This document shows positions 34,154 to 42,762 of a stretch of DNA of 64,000 bases, piece by piece. The translations under genes were made by a program, and so were the position numbers. The notes beneath the pieces were generated by a model. The model made no database searches. It was given only the letters and a program-made list of their open reading frames with translations, and had not been told where the DNA came from. Numbering within the stretch: the first letter of the stretch is position 1; each line of letters starts with the position of its first letter. Source of the DNA: Neolewinella xylanilytica (GTDB taxonomy: Bacteria; Bacteroidota; Bacteroidia; Chitinophagales; Saprospiraceae); NCBI RefSeq assembly GCF_002934605.1, contig NZ_PTJC01000005.1, positions 744,001 to 808,000 on the forward strand, given 5' to 3'.

Positions 34154-34897
34154 ATGTTTAAACAGACAAAACGAAACGCTATAATGCTCACCCTGCTTCT
34201 TTTTTTCGGTTTGCAAGCAACCGTATGGAGCCAGCTAAAGGGTATATCTTTGTTTACAGGTGGTGAGATCGCAACTCATCGTCTGGTGTCGCCAATGGAT
34301 GCAGCCGGATTAAACTTCAATTTTGGCTTCGGTCAACTTACGGAATCGGACGGCGAAGAGTCCTTTTTTGGTGGTATCAGGGCCGATTGGAAAGTAAAGG
34401 ATCAATTTGGGGTACAAACACAAATTGACTATGGCCGCGTGATTTATAGTGTCTTTTTTGAGGACCCTACCGAGGAAAATGGCATTTTAGGACCGTTGAA
34501 CCGGGGAATATTTTACGCACCCGATCGACTCGACTTCTCCGTTCTGCCAAGCTATACCCTTGAGCTGAATGATTTCTGGATAACTCCCAAAATTGGCTTC
34601 ACCTATTCCATTCCTGTTCGAGAGGAAAATTATATCGACAAAATTCCCGACAGCAAAACCCAACAACAGGCAGTTGCTATAGAGAATGCACTTAACCGTT
34701 CCTTTGGGGGTTCCGTCTGGAAGGTAAATGCCGGGATTGATATAGGGTATAAAAGGTTCTCGGCCTTTGCCAATATCCGGCATCAGATCAGCTCTGCCTC
34801 TGACAATCCGGTAGAGGTGGAAGCCGTAAATCTGACGGTGCCTTTCGATAACCGGCTAACTGCTCTTCAATTCGGATTAGGGTACCGGGTTTTTTAA
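34154..34897 (+). CDS. Outer-membrane beta-barrel (porin-like) protein
   Basis: 247 residues. Signal peptide to about residue 27 (FFGLQATVWSQ). The mature part has alternating strands such as LNFNFGFGQL, FGVQTQIDYGRVIYSVFF, VLPSYTLELNDFWITPKIGFTYS and the closing aromatic LQFGLGYRVF, typical for OmpW/porin-like Bacteroidota barrels. It follows the lipoprotein ORFs by 8 bp and has the same AT-richer composition, so the three ORFs form one operon with a terminator behind. Confidence 0.75.
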   Translation: MFKQTKRNAIMLTLLLFFGLQATVWSQLKGISLFTGGEIATHRLVSPMDAAGLNFNFGFGQLTESDGEESFFGGIRADWKVKDQFGVQTQIDYGRVIYSVFFEDPTEENGILGPLNRGIFYAPDRLDFSVLPSYTLELNDFWITPKIGFTYSIPVREENYIDKIPDSKTQQQAVAIENALNRSFGGSVWKVNAGIDIGYKRFSAFANIRHQISSASDNPVEVEAVNLTVPFDNRLTALQFGLGYRVF

Positions 34898-34921
34898 CAA
34901 GCCGCTGTATTTAAGCTGGAG

Positions 34922-34958
34922 ATGGCCAGTTCCTGTACCGGGGCTGGCCATTTTTCTT
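34922..34958 (+). terminator. Intrinsic terminator after the lipoprotein/porin cluster
   Basis: ATGGCCAG (34922-34929) pairs with CTGGCCAT (34944-34951), followed by TTTTCTTT. It lies 25 bp after the porin stop. Confidence 0.85.
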
Positions 34959-34969
34959 TCTGCTAGATG

Positions 34970-35190
34970 TTAGACTGTAGTACCTCGGGTTTTCAGACCA
35001 CAGAACCAAGTTAATTCGTTGAAAGTTAGGCGGCCTTGTGGTACCACTGGATAGGTTATACTGAGTCAATTCCCTTGTGATCCCCGTGTTTGTAGCAATG
35101 CAGCCACTCCTCGATTCCCCGGTACAGTTGGCGGCCGTCGTCGGCCGGACTCAAGAAGATGTGTCGATACTTAATCGTAACTTGAGGTTG
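34970..35190 (-). mobile_element. IS3-type transposase C-terminal fossil
   Basis: On the minus strand from about 35190 one frame reads VTIKYRHIFLSPADDGRQLY, RGIEEWLHCYKHGDHKGID, a TAA, then PIQWYHKAA and a final stop (35026). This matches the C-terminus of IS3/IS150-type DDE transposases (IKYE-IYL-PA-G-ELY-GI--W---YN--R-HQGI). The in-frame stop and missing N-terminus show decay. The bases to about 34970 probably contain the old element end. Confidence 0.7.
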
Positions 35191-35288
35191 GGGGAAACCG
35201 CCTGTTTTTTAGAAGTTTATGAAAGATGAGGCGGGCAATCGGTACTTTGAAGAACATCTGAACTTCCTTCCGGACCAAAGCCCGCCCC

Positions 35289-35372
35289 ATGCTCACCAAG
35301 GATAAAGCACACAAGCTGATTGAGATCTTCGTCACGGTAGATGATTTCTGCCAGCAGCTCGACCGTTTGTAA
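35289..35372 (+). mobile_element. Transposase N-terminal fossil (IS982/IS4-like)
   Basis: 27 codons read MLTKDKAHKLIEIFVTVDDF then CQQLDRL and stop. The IEIFVxVDDFC segment is the usual N-terminus of IS982-type transposases. Nothing of the catalytic domain follows in frame. Confidence 0.55.
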
Positions 35373-35481
35373 GCCCTTCATCCGCAATCCACTTTTTGCA
35401 AACCTCGGTTTGAGGGCGTCAGTAAGCGGTTAGCGAACTACGTATTGCATATCTAGTGATTGTGCCACCAACTTTGCCGCC

Positions 35482-35568
35482 ATGGCAAACTACCACAACC
35501 TGACCGAGCGCTGGCAGCGCAGTGGCCTAACTCAGCGGGCGTTCTGCGAGCGCGAGGGCATCAAATAA
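35482..35568 (+). mobile_element. IS66-type TnpA fossil
   Basis: 28 codons containing LTERWQRSGLTQRAFCEREG then a stop. This is the typical N-terminal helix-turn-helix of the IS66 accessory protein TnpA (W--SGLSQ-AFC---G). The rest of the element is absent. Confidence 0.65.
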
Positions 35569-35730
35569 GCTCTTAAATCCGGTTCGGGGTTATGAATAGT
35601 ATCGGAATAATGGGCTATTCGTTCTGCTTGAACTTATGCGTGCGCAAAGTCTAGATCCAAAGTAACGCTATAGCCGATTACTACTTATCCACGCTGCCGG
35701 TGCTGGGGAAGCCTACACTGCCAGCACTCC

Positions 35731-36303
35731 TCAAAAGATATGCTTCGCACAGTTATACAACGCGCAATCCCAACTCCCATTCAAGTGTGCCAGGGTAGTA
35801 ATCGACGCATTCCGTAAGCGTTCTTTCGTGTCTACGTGGGGAATCAGTACCTTCAACGTTAAGCGAACCAGTGCGCCGTGGCTGACCACCAATACACTGG
35901 AGCCCGCATGATTATCCAGCAGGTAAAAGACAAAGGATAGTCCCCGGTCAACGATGGAGGCGCTGCTTTCGATGTTCAGGGGCAGGGATTTCCAGTCCTT
36001 CCCCCAACGGGCGATGCGTTCTTCCGGGGTGGTGCCTTCCACCTCGCCGCAGTGCATTTCCCGTAACCGGATGTCCGTCCGAACGGGTAACCCGAGCGCC
36101 TTAGCAACAATTTCGGCGGTTTCCCCAGTCCGCGACAGATCACTCGAATAAATAAGGTCCCATTCTTCTCCCTTCAGTCTATCGGCCAATGCGTACGCCT
36201 GCTTTCGGCCCGCTTCGTTCAGGGGAATATCCGTTTGACCCTGTACGCGTCCTTCCACGTTCCAGTCAGTTATGCCGTGTCTGATGAATCCGATGCGGGT
36301 CAT
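35731..36303 (-). CDS. Histidine phosphatase family protein (phosphoglycerate-mutase-like)
   Basis: 190 residues. RHG catalytic motif at residues 8-10 (IGFIRHGITDWN), typical QGQTDIPLNEAGRKQA, then YSSDLSRTGETAEI, REMHCGEVEG and the second catalytic His in VLVVSHGALVRLTL. These define the cobalamin-phosphatase/GpmB-like branch of small phosphatases. Cytosolic; substrate not determinable. A truncated copy lies 3.5 kb to the left in the same direction. Confidence 0.92.
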   Translation of the reverse strand: MTRIGFIRHGITDWNVEGRVQGQTDIPLNEAGRKQAYALADRLKGEEWDLIYSSDLSRTGETAEIVAKALGLPVRTDIRLREMHCGEVEGTTPEERIARWGKDWKSLPLNIESSASIVDRGLSFVFYLLDNHAGSSVLVVSHGALVRLTLKVLIPHVDTKERLRNASITTLAHLNGSWDCALYNCAKHIF

Positions 36304-36488
36304 TTAGGCTGCTGCTTTCTTTAAATGTAGGCTTTGTGATCTTTATCAGCGCACCGGTTGCCGTCCCAGTGGGGGGCACCCTGCGGCCGCGATCAAAAGG
36401 GCGCAATAGAGGGGCGGGCGACGCTGGTGGTAATGCACCCTTCCGCGCAGGGCGTGGGTATCCGTCACAGACATTGATTGACCACTGC

Positions 36489-36950
36489 CTATATTCCGTT
36501 CGCCTTCATTTGCAGTTTGCCCGAAAGCTGCATTCCATCCCGGGCATTCAAAACGATCAGCGTCAGGTTAGCCAACCCGAAAATGAATTCGGCGATCTGC
36601 GCAAGGAGGAAAACGCTATCGATGGATTGGTAATGCGAGCGGTAGTACAGAAAGATGGCTAAGGATACCAGGCAAATGCCGTTCACCAGTATCAGCTTCA
36701 TCCGTTTGACCTTCGCTAAGACCAGCGGGCTTTTTGACTTTCCGGCAAGTTTATCACCGGTGATCTTCAGGGTTGGCATAGCCAGGATCATGATGGGCAT
36801 GGCATATAGAATGAATGCCTTTACGCTGCGGATAATACCGTCATCGCCCTTGAGTTCCGCGAAGAGTGACAGGGAGAAGAAGGTAGCAATGGTCAGGGCC
36901 GCTACGATGGTAGCGATCAGGTGTACGGTTAACAGGGTATTACGCTTCAT
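36489..36950 (-). CDS. Small integral membrane protein, hypothetical
   Basis: 153 residues from ATG 36950. Four hydrophobic helices are visible (near 8-30, 44-60, 88-106 and 115-136). The upstream in-frame extension to 37034 overlaps a different small gene and is not used. No family recognised. Its start codon overlaps the last codons of the 55-residue exported ORF by 11 bp. Confidence 0.7.
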   Translation of the reverse strand: MKRNTLLTVHLIATIVAALTIATFFSLSLFAELKGDDGIIRSVKAFILYAMPIMILAMPTLKITGDKLAGKSKSPLVLAKVKRMKLILVNGICLVSLAIFLYYRSHYQSIDSVFLLAQIAEFIFGLANLTLIVLNARDGMQLSGKLQMKANGI

Positions 36951-37107
36951 TCGGACTGTTTTTGGAAGGGTAATTCCAATCAGCCCATACTGCACCCTCC
37001 GTCGAAGGGGAGAGTAACCCAACATCCGTAGCAAACGATTGCTGCCTGGTTAGGAACAAGCTTGCTACCGCGAAAAGCGGCAACGCTAAAATGGAGATTA
37101 GCCTCAT
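36940..37107 (-). CDS. 55-residue exported small protein
   Basis: ATG 37107 to TAA 36940. The first ~25 residues are a signal peptide (RLISILALPLFAVASLFLT); the remaining ~30 residues are polar and end in NYPSKNSPNEA. The stop overlaps the ATG of the following membrane protein by 11 bp, which supports coupled translation and real coding. Unknown function. Confidence 0.5.
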   Translation of the reverse strand: MRLISILALPLFAVASLFLTRQQSFATDVGLLSPSTEGAVWADWNYPSKNSPNEA

Positions 37108-37156
37108 GGTCTTACGATCTAAGATTGATGAGGCAAAGGTCCCGCCGGTAGCTAGC

Positions 37157-37972
37157 CTAGAATTGTAAAAAACGGAAAGACGGGATTTCTTTTTTGAGCT
37201 GGTTGGGCGATCGTCCCGTGATGCCCTTCACTTCGTGATTAAAGTGCGCCTGGTCGAAGTACTCGTTCTCGTGCGCAATACGCGTAAGGGAATCGGGCGA
37301 GTGCTTGAGCTCGTAGGCGACCTGTTTCAGCTTCACTATGCGTAGGTATTCCTTGGGCGAGCAGCCGATCTTGTCGTTGAAATGATTCCGTAGGGTTCTA
37401 TTCGTCGTGCCTAGCTGTTTGGAGAGGTCGGCGACCTTGATGTTTCCGCCATTTTCTTCAATCAGGTTGATTGCTTCCCTGATAAGGTCCATATCCCGGG
37501 TGAGGAGGTTATCTAAGAAGACGGTTTCCACTTCATCAAATAGCTGCTCCGTGCTTTGGCAGGCATGGATTCGCTTGACAAAATTGGTGGCGACGTCACC
37601 AAAGAGCTCCTCGGTGTCGATTAGCCAGGGCATTTTGTCAATGGATTGCTTTGTAAAGTACGCCAAGCCGTAGGGCCGCAAATGCGCCCCCAATATTCTG
37701 ACGGTTTCCCCACTGGGCTGCACGCTTATCTGTTGCGTAGCGATTTTGGAGATGGCGATGTTAACCAGGGCCGATTGGTTGATCGAGTGGTTCGTCACGG
37801 TAAACGGTTCGCCGAAGAAGTAGCCGAAGGTTATCCTGGGGAAGGGGATGATCGGTTCGGGTTGCCGGGATAATTGGCTGACCGTAGTGTCGAGGTAGAA
37901 GTAGCTTTCTACGATGCTGGCTAGGAAGGGATCATTGGGCTTTCGTATGATGAATGGGGCATCGGGGTCCAT
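37157..37972 (-). CDS. AraC-family transcriptional regulator
   Basis: 271 residues. The first ~150 residues form a DUF6597-type sensory domain (FLASIVESYFYLDT, RPYGLAYFTKQSIDKMPWLI). The C-terminal ~100 residues are an AraC double helix-turn-helix: GNIKVADLSKQLGTTNRTLRNHFNDKIGCSPKEYLRIVKLKQV and HENEYFDQAHFNHEVKGITGRSPNQLKK. A cytosolic DNA-binding regulator; its target might be the divergent or neighbouring genes, but no operator is visible. Confidence 0.93.
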   Translation of the reverse strand: MDPDAPFIIRKPNDPFLASIVESYFYLDTTVSQLSRQPEPIIPFPRITFGYFFGEPFTVTNHSINQSALVNIAISKIATQQISVQPSGETVRILGAHLRPYGLAYFTKQSIDKMPWLIDTEELFGDVATNFVKRIHACQSTEQLFDEVETVFLDNLLTRDMDLIREAINLIEENGGNIKVADLSKQLGTTNRTLRNHFNDKIGCSPKEYLRIVKLKQVAYELKHSPDSLTRIAHENEYFDQAHFNHEVKGITGRSPNQLKKEIPSFRFLQF

Positions 37973-38147
37973 TTCCTTGGTCGTATTGGTTGTTGGCTGC
38001 TGTTGCTTGCCATGGGGCGGCTACGCTCGAACGCTCGCTCAATCTAGGCCAATTCCTTCCAAAGGAATCAACTCATTGATGGCATCTGTTAGTTGGTGTT
38101 TAATGGAATTTTCAGTTTCGGGGAAAGGCTACACGAGCAGCTTAGCT

Positions 38148-38291
38148 AAATTACTCTTTTTGGTACAGCGCGACGTCACCGCGAAGTGGCAAAAGCCGAT
38201 GCGCACCTGAGCACGACGTACTGCGCAGCAAAACCGAATCTTCTCCCCACTGGCCATCCTCTACGATGACCGATTGCGTCTGGATTGGTGA
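38148..38291 (+). mobile_element. IS256-type transposase C-terminal fossil
   Basis: One plus-strand frame reads LLFLVQRDVTAKWQKPMRT, a TGA, then ARRTAQQNRIFSPLAILYDD and RLRLDW and a stop. This corresponds to the C-terminal YLA--DIT-KW------W----QL-I-FEDR segment of IS256-type transposases. The in-frame stop and lack of upstream catalytic residues mark it as decayed. Confidence 0.55.
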
Positions 38292-38700
38292 GTGCCGCCG
38301 TCACCTTGTTTTTTGCTTAAGCCTCGAGGTCTTCTACGGGGGCTCGGCCAAAAATTGCTTCCGCTAGAAAATGCCTTGACACACTTTGTGCAATACTCCC
38401 GGAGTAGGGGGTGTGCGGGGCGGGGTGGGTGCATGCTCGGGGGTGTTCAACCAAGCTAGCGCTGGAAATAGATTTGTCTATTCCTCCAGATGTAGGGATC
38501 CGGCTTCCTCCCCCTCTGCCGGCAGCTGGGGTAGTGGCCCTAGCTGTTTAGCCCCGGGGGGCAAAAGCCGGAGGAACGGAAATCTCTATTACTACGAGCT
38601 AGAGCTCACGAACCGGTATGGATAGGCCGCAAGCTAAAGCTCACTATCCGGATAGGTACGCTGTATACGTCGCGAGCCGGAGCTCACGAGCCGCGCACCG
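38292..38700. other. Intergenic stretch with a repeated GC-rich element
   Basis: No gene. Around 38478-38595 the sequence (GGATCCGGCTTCCTCCCC... CGGGGGGCAAAAGCCGGAGGA) resembles the intergenic element at 9450-9535. From 38600 to 38700 short related words (CGAGCTAGAGCTCACGAACC, GAGCCGGAGCTCACGAGCC) repeat. CCGGCTT/AAGCCGG could form a stem. Confidence 0.45.
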
Positions 38701-39573
38701 CTATTCCTCCACGTAAAAGCCAAACTTGCCCTTTCCGTAATCCCGCATCGCCTCCATAATCTCCGTCTGGGAGTTCATGACGTAGGGGCCGTGGCTCACC
38801 ACCGGGGCCCCGATCGGTTCGCCGCTGAGGATGAGGGCGCGGGCTTCCCCGTTTCCGGTGTTGGTCAGCTGGATGCCGGTGCCGTCGTTGCGGTAGTAGA
38901 GCAGGGTACGGGCGGCGTAGTCGAAGCCGCCGCCGGTAGCGATGCCGCCGTCGAGCAGGTAGGCGGCGAGGTTGTGGCTTTCCGGGACGGGCAGTTCGGC
39001 CGTTGCACCGGGGGGGAGGGTCAGTTGCCAGGCGTTGATCGGGGTGTGGGTTTGCGCGGCTCCCTGGGTACCGTTGAGGTTACCGGCGACGATTTTTACC
39101 TGCGCTCCGCCGCCCAAATCTACCGTGGGAATATCGTCGGTTTTCAGGTCCTGGTAGCGGGGTTGCACCATCTTATCGGCCGGCGCGAGGTTGACCCACA
39201 GCTGGATGCCCTCGACGGTGCCGCCGGTTTCCATGAAATCCTTGCTGCCACGCTCGCTGTGGATGATGCCCCGGCCCGCGGTCATCCACTGCACGTCGCC
39301 GCCGCGGAGGTGACCGGTGTTGTCGCGGCTGTCGCGGTGGCGGATGGCCCCCTGGTAGAGGAAGGTCACCGGCTCGAAGCCGCGGTGGGGGTGGGGCCCC
39401 AGGTCCAGCGGATCGCGCCCGCCCGCCTCCACCTCGAAGGGGCCGAAGTGATGCAGCAGCAGGAAGGGGTCGATCTGGTCCACCCGCTGGGTCGGCAGGG
39501 GCTGGTAGACCCGGAAGGCGCCCATGTTCAGTTCGTGGGCGGGCAGGACGTGGGCGACGGTGCGCAGGTGCAT
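38701..39573 (-). CDS. Pirin family protein
   Basis: 290 residues, the usual pirin length. The cupin metal motif is GPHPHRGFEPVTFLYQGAIRHRD with the paired His, and the Glu/His of HSERGS follow. MTAGRGIIHSE and GIQLWVNLAP are conserved. Pirins bind iron and act as redox sensors or quercetinases; the cellular role here is unknown. Monocistronic; the start at 39573 gives HLRTVAHV as N-terminus, with Met17 as an alternative. Confidence 0.93.
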   Translation of the reverse strand: MHLRTVAHVLPAHELNMGAFRVYQPLPTQRVDQIDPFLLLHHFGPFEVEAGGRDPLDLGPHPHRGFEPVTFLYQGAIRHRDSRDNTGHLRGGDVQWMTAGRGIIHSERGSKDFMETGGTVEGIQLWVNLAPADKMVQPRYQDLKTDDIPTVDLGGGAQVKIVAGNLNGTQGAAQTHTPINAWQLTLPPGATAELPVPESHNLAAYLLDGGIATGGGFDYAARTLLYYRNDGTGIQLTNTGNGEARALILSGEPIGAPVVSHGPYVMNSQTEIMEAMRDYGKGKFGFYVEE

Positions 39574-39704
39574 AGCTAGGCGGGATTTAGTGTATCTACA
39601 TCCATAACATCGCTAACCACGGACGGGTTACTATTCGGCCGTTTGGCGATGTATGAGAAATAGCTTACTTTAAGCACCGTTCCCCTTCAGCTAAAACTAC
39701 CGCA

Positions 39705-40202
39705 ATGCGTCTAATTTGTCAGGCTATGGCCCTGGTGTGCCTTACCACCTTCCTTGCAGCCTGTACCGGGGACGACGATCCACTGCCGATGGCCGGCGTC
39801 GACGCGGAGCTGCTGGTGGAAGACTACAACTACTACCTGGACGAAGACGTACCCGAACACGAGCGGGCCTTTGCGGCCGTCGGCGCGGTCACGGGCGTGC
39901 AACTGGCCGAAATCACCGAAGGGGAAGACCGTCTGTCGTTCGTCTTCCAGGAAGATAAGGATGCGGTACAGCGGGTAGTGACCGTCGACGTGGAGGAGGA
40001 CATCGAATTCCCGGCTTCCATCGACGAGGCCAAGGTGATCTACCTGGGGGACCACCTCATCGTGGTGGATTTGGAGAGCGATTTCTTCGTCCACCTGACC
40101 ACCGGCGGGGAGAACCTGATCCCGGAGCTTCCCGCCTTCGAGGGCAACGACCTGACCGTCCGGCTTAAAAGCCCTCCATCCCGTCCCGCCAATTCCAAAT
40201 AA
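39705..40202 (+). CDS. Lipoprotein, hypothetical
   Basis: 165 residues, lipobox TTFLAAC (Cys20) followed by acidic residues (TGDDDP). The rest is acidic and strand-rich (AKVIYLGDHLIVVDLES). No family is recognised. The 3' end overlaps the convergent GNAT gene by 38 bp. Confidence 0.7.
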   Translation: MRLICQAMALVCLTTFLAACTGDDDPLPMAGVDAELLVEDYNYYLDEDVPEHERAFAAVGAVTGVQLAEITEGEDRLSFVFQEDKDAVQRVVTVDVEEDIEFPASIDEAKVIYLGDHLIVVDLESDFFVHLTTGGENLIPELPAFEGNDLTVRLKSPPSRPANSK

Positions 40203-40746
40203 CGAGGACCCAGTTGCGGCCGTCCGCCGAGGTGAAGCGATCCAGCTCGTCGAAGCCCACCCGTTCGTGCACCCGCAGCGAGCGCGTATTGCGGGCGTCC
40301 ACGGCGGTGACGCAGTAGGTATAGCGCAGGTGGTAGCAGGCGCGAAGGTACTTGTACATACGGTCGGGCAGCTTCTGGCCGCGTGCTTCCTCGGCGACGC
40401 AGATCTGGCCCATGATCAGGTATTCGCTTTCCCCCAGCAATTGGCCGCGGTGCAGGAGGCCGTCCTGCCGTTCGATCAGAAAGGTCAGCGCCGGCACGTC
40501 CTCCTTGAAGGATCGATCCATGGCCAGGCAATATCCGAGCACCGTCCGTTCCCGAATGGCGATCACCGGTGCCGCCGTTTCCCCCATTCGCTTGAGGAGC
40601 GGTAGGTCGTGGGTGGCCGTCACGAACCCCTGGGTGCTGGCGGTGTCGGCATCTACGCTTTCCATGAGATTAGCCCGTTGCAGCTCCAGGATTTGCTTTA
40701 GCTGGTAGTCTTTGCGGGCCAGGGTTAGTTTGATGGGTGCTTCCAT
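40165..40746 (-). CDS. GNAT-family N-acetyltransferase
   Basis: 193 residues from ATG 40746. The upstream open extension lies in a repeat module and is not used. GNAT features: QICVAEEARGQKLPDRMYKYL (acetyl-CoA loop and helix), YTYCVTAVDARNTRSLRVHERVGF and the DELDRFTSADGRNWVLVIWNW end. Cytosolic acetyltransferase of unknown substrate. A promoter-like repeat module sits directly upstream, and a decayed copy of the gene is at 42559-42762. Confidence 0.88.
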   Translation of the reverse strand: MEAPIKLTLARKDYQLKQILELQRANLMESVDADTASTQGFVTATHDLPLLKRMGETAAPVIAIRERTVLGYCLAMDRSFKEDVPALTFLIERQDGLLHRGQLLGESEYLIMGQICVAEEARGQKLPDRMYKYLRACYHLRYTYCVTAVDARNTRSLRVHERVGFDELDRFTSADGRNWVLVIWNWRDGMEGF

Positions 40747-40862
40747 GAAGAAGTACGATGTTTGAAGTACGAAGGACAAAGTACGAAGGGCTGCCGCACG
40801 TTTTTGCTCGCTTCGCTCGTGGGCCCGGTCGTCTGCCGAGCTCCGCTCGTCCGCCGACTGGG
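40747..40862 (-). repeat. Composite repeat module, promoter-like, upstream of GNAT
   Basis: The module contains GTACGATGTTTGAAGTACGA next to AGGACAAAGTACG, then GCTCGCTTCGCTCGTGGGCC and the CGTCTGCCGAGCTCCGCTCG part. It is nearly identical to 42763-42875. On the minus strand TTTG (40780-40777), 21 nt, and TACTTCTT resemble a -33/-7 pair just before the GNAT start codon. Confidence 0.65.
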
Positions 40863-41008
40863 CGGGGCGCCGACGGGCCATTCTACGCGTGAGTAACGAA
40901 TGGCGAAATACACATATTAAGTGCCGTACCTCCGGAGCTTTGGTCGGTACCTTTTCCTACGTGGAAGGGCTCCGGGTTCGTCTGCTACTCACCCGTAATG
41001 CGAAAACC

Positions 41009-42502
41009 ATGTGTAAGCCCTGCAATCCGATCAATTACCAACTCACTGCAGCCCGGGATTATAGTTATTTAGGTAATATTCCCGAGGTAGATACTGTAAT
41101 GAATGACTTTATCGATGCCAATAATAGCGTGGGTTGTGCGGTAGGCATCGTCTGTAACAACCAGGTCCATTACCTCAAGGCCTATGGCCTTTCTAGGCAG
41201 AACGACGCGGATACGGCCTTTCAATACTATACCCCCTCGAGCGTCGGCTCTATCTCTAAGACATTAACCGCGTTGGCGATCCTGGTTTTGCACGAACGGG
41301 AAAAAATCGATCTCCAGCAAACCATCAACGCCTACTTACCCTTTTGCCCGGTTGCCTGGCGTGATATTACGGTACTGGAGTTACTAAGCCATTCCTCCGG
41401 CTTGCCGCGTGAACCCAGCATGAATTTTCCCAGCACGGAAGCCGACCTCATCAGTAAGTTTCCCGACGATGGGGATCACCCCGGCATATTCCCGCGTAAC
41501 GCATACTTTGGTTACCGGTCGACGGAGAAACAAACGGCTAGCGGGACCAGCAGTTATTCCAATGCAGGCTACACCATTCTGGGAGCCATCATCGACTTTA
41601 TGACCACTAACCCAGCAAATGATTTTGCGCCCGTCGAGCGGGGATACGAAAATTTCGTTTGGTGGAATGTCTGCATGAAGGGCGGGACCATATCGGGAGA
41701 CACCATGCTGTCCCCCTGTCTGAATGCCTATTGGCGACAGGCCGATATTCCAAATCTAGCCTTCGATCAACCTGGCAATGCCGAATCCTTCGTAAATCGA
41801 CGGTATACGGGGTGGGAAGGGCCGGCCGGTGGCTGGACTATGACGATTGGGGACCTGGCCCGGCTGATGATCATGATCAATACCAATCAGATCATCAGCG
41901 AAGAAACCCGCCAATTGATGATGGACAACTACGGGGTTACCGGAACTTCCGCTTTGGGGTTAGGGGTGTTTCGCCCCACTGCCGGGTCCCAGGCCGCCGA
42001 ATATTTCGGTGCACCCGCCTTCTTTCATTCGGGTAGGATAGGTAACTACGATGCCCGGTACACCATGTGGAACGAAAGCGGTTTCGGAATAGCGCTCCTA
42101 TTCAATTCCAGGACGGAATCCAGCGCCATTAAACAACTGACCCTGAACCTTGCAGGTCACTTCATCGGCAACCGGTTCACCTCCCTCTGCAACGCCAACG
42201 ACATCGTATTGTCGACATCGGATGCCCAGAAGGTCGGTACCCAACTTTATCACTTTAGTAAACACCACCAACGGGACGTGGTGCGCATAGTAGAACTATA
42301 CCAGCACCGCTATGGATCCCTGGAGCGGGGCGTGGGTGCCCTGTTAAAGAATCTGGGCGATAACAGCGGTCCCAAGCTTCTAGATCACCTCCTGAAGGGA
42401 GAATTCGAAGTGGTGGCCAGGTACGCCAATCGCCTCTTCCGGGAACGCCTCATGACCCCCCCGACGAATGCCCACACACTACCGGACTACGATATCGAGT
42501 AG
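41009..42502 (+). CDS. Serine hydrolase, beta-lactamase class C-like, cytosolic form
   Basis: 497 residues from ATG 41009; an in-frame ATG at 40889 would add 40 residues that look like repeat-flank sequence. Catalytic SISK at 81-84, YSN in SSYSNAGYTILGA, and HSG in FFHSGRIGNYDARY are the three motifs of class C-type enzymes. LLSHSSGLPRE is a family hallmark. No signal peptide or lipobox, unlike the other family member in this window. A C-terminal ~110-residue extension (FSKHHQRDVVRIVELYQ...) is helical and unassigned. The gene lies between the intact and decayed GNAT copies. Confidence 0.85.
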   Translation: MCKPCNPINYQLTAARDYSYLGNIPEVDTVMNDFIDANNSVGCAVGIVCNNQVHYLKAYGLSRQNDADTAFQYYTPSSVGSISKTLTALAILVLHEREKIDLQQTINAYLPFCPVAWRDITVLELLSHSSGLPREPSMNFPSTEADLISKFPDDGDHPGIFPRNAYFGYRSTEKQTASGTSSYSNAGYTILGAIIDFMTTNPANDFAPVERGYENFVWWNVCMKGGTISGDTMLSPCLNAYWRQADIPNLAFDQPGNAESFVNRRYTGWEGPAGGWTMTIGDLARLMIMINTNQIISEETRQLMMDNYGVTGTSALGLGVFRPTAGSQAAEYFGAPAFFHSGRIGNYDARYTMWNESGFGIALLFNSRTESSAIKQLTLNLAGHFIGNRFTSLCNANDIVLSTSDAQKVGTQLYHFSKHHQRDVVRIVELYQHRYGSLERGVGALLKNLGDNSGPKLLDHLLKGEFEVVARYANRLFRERLMTPPTNAHTLPDYDIE

Positions 42503-42558
42503 GCGGTAGGCTTCCCCGGGGCGCGGGCCCTTCGCGGAGTGTAATGACCTGCGGCTGG

Positions 42559-42762
42559 CTATGCAATGTCCTCTATCCCGTTCTGCCAGTTCCAAACAAC
42601 GATTACTCAGTCTTTACCGTCGGGACCCCGAAACCAGTCCAGCACCTCGAAGCCCTGGGTGTCGGAGTCTACGCGCTCCAGGTGGTTGGTCTGCTGCAGC
42701 TCCAGGATTTGCTTTAGCTGGTAGTCTTTGCGGGCCAGGGTTAGCTTGATGGATGCTTCCAT
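42559..42762 (-). pseudogene. Decayed GNAT copy with internal deletion
   Basis: The first ~28 codons (EASIKLTLARKDYQLKQILEL) match the intact GNAT gene, then about 125 residues are missing, and the end (WFRGPDGKD, in-frame TGA, VIVVWNWQNGIEDIA, stop) matches its C-terminus. The internal deletion and the stop make it inactive. The upstream repeat module is copied as well. Confidence 0.85.

Noticed and set aside
38386-38625. 79-residue plus-strand ORF
   Set aside because: Gly/Ser-rich product from the GC-rich repeated element; not protein-like.
23748-42502. Antibiotic-resistance beta-lactamases
   Set aside because: Both enzymes have class C-type motifs but the family is dominated by esterases and peptidases; nothing shows beta-lactam resistance.
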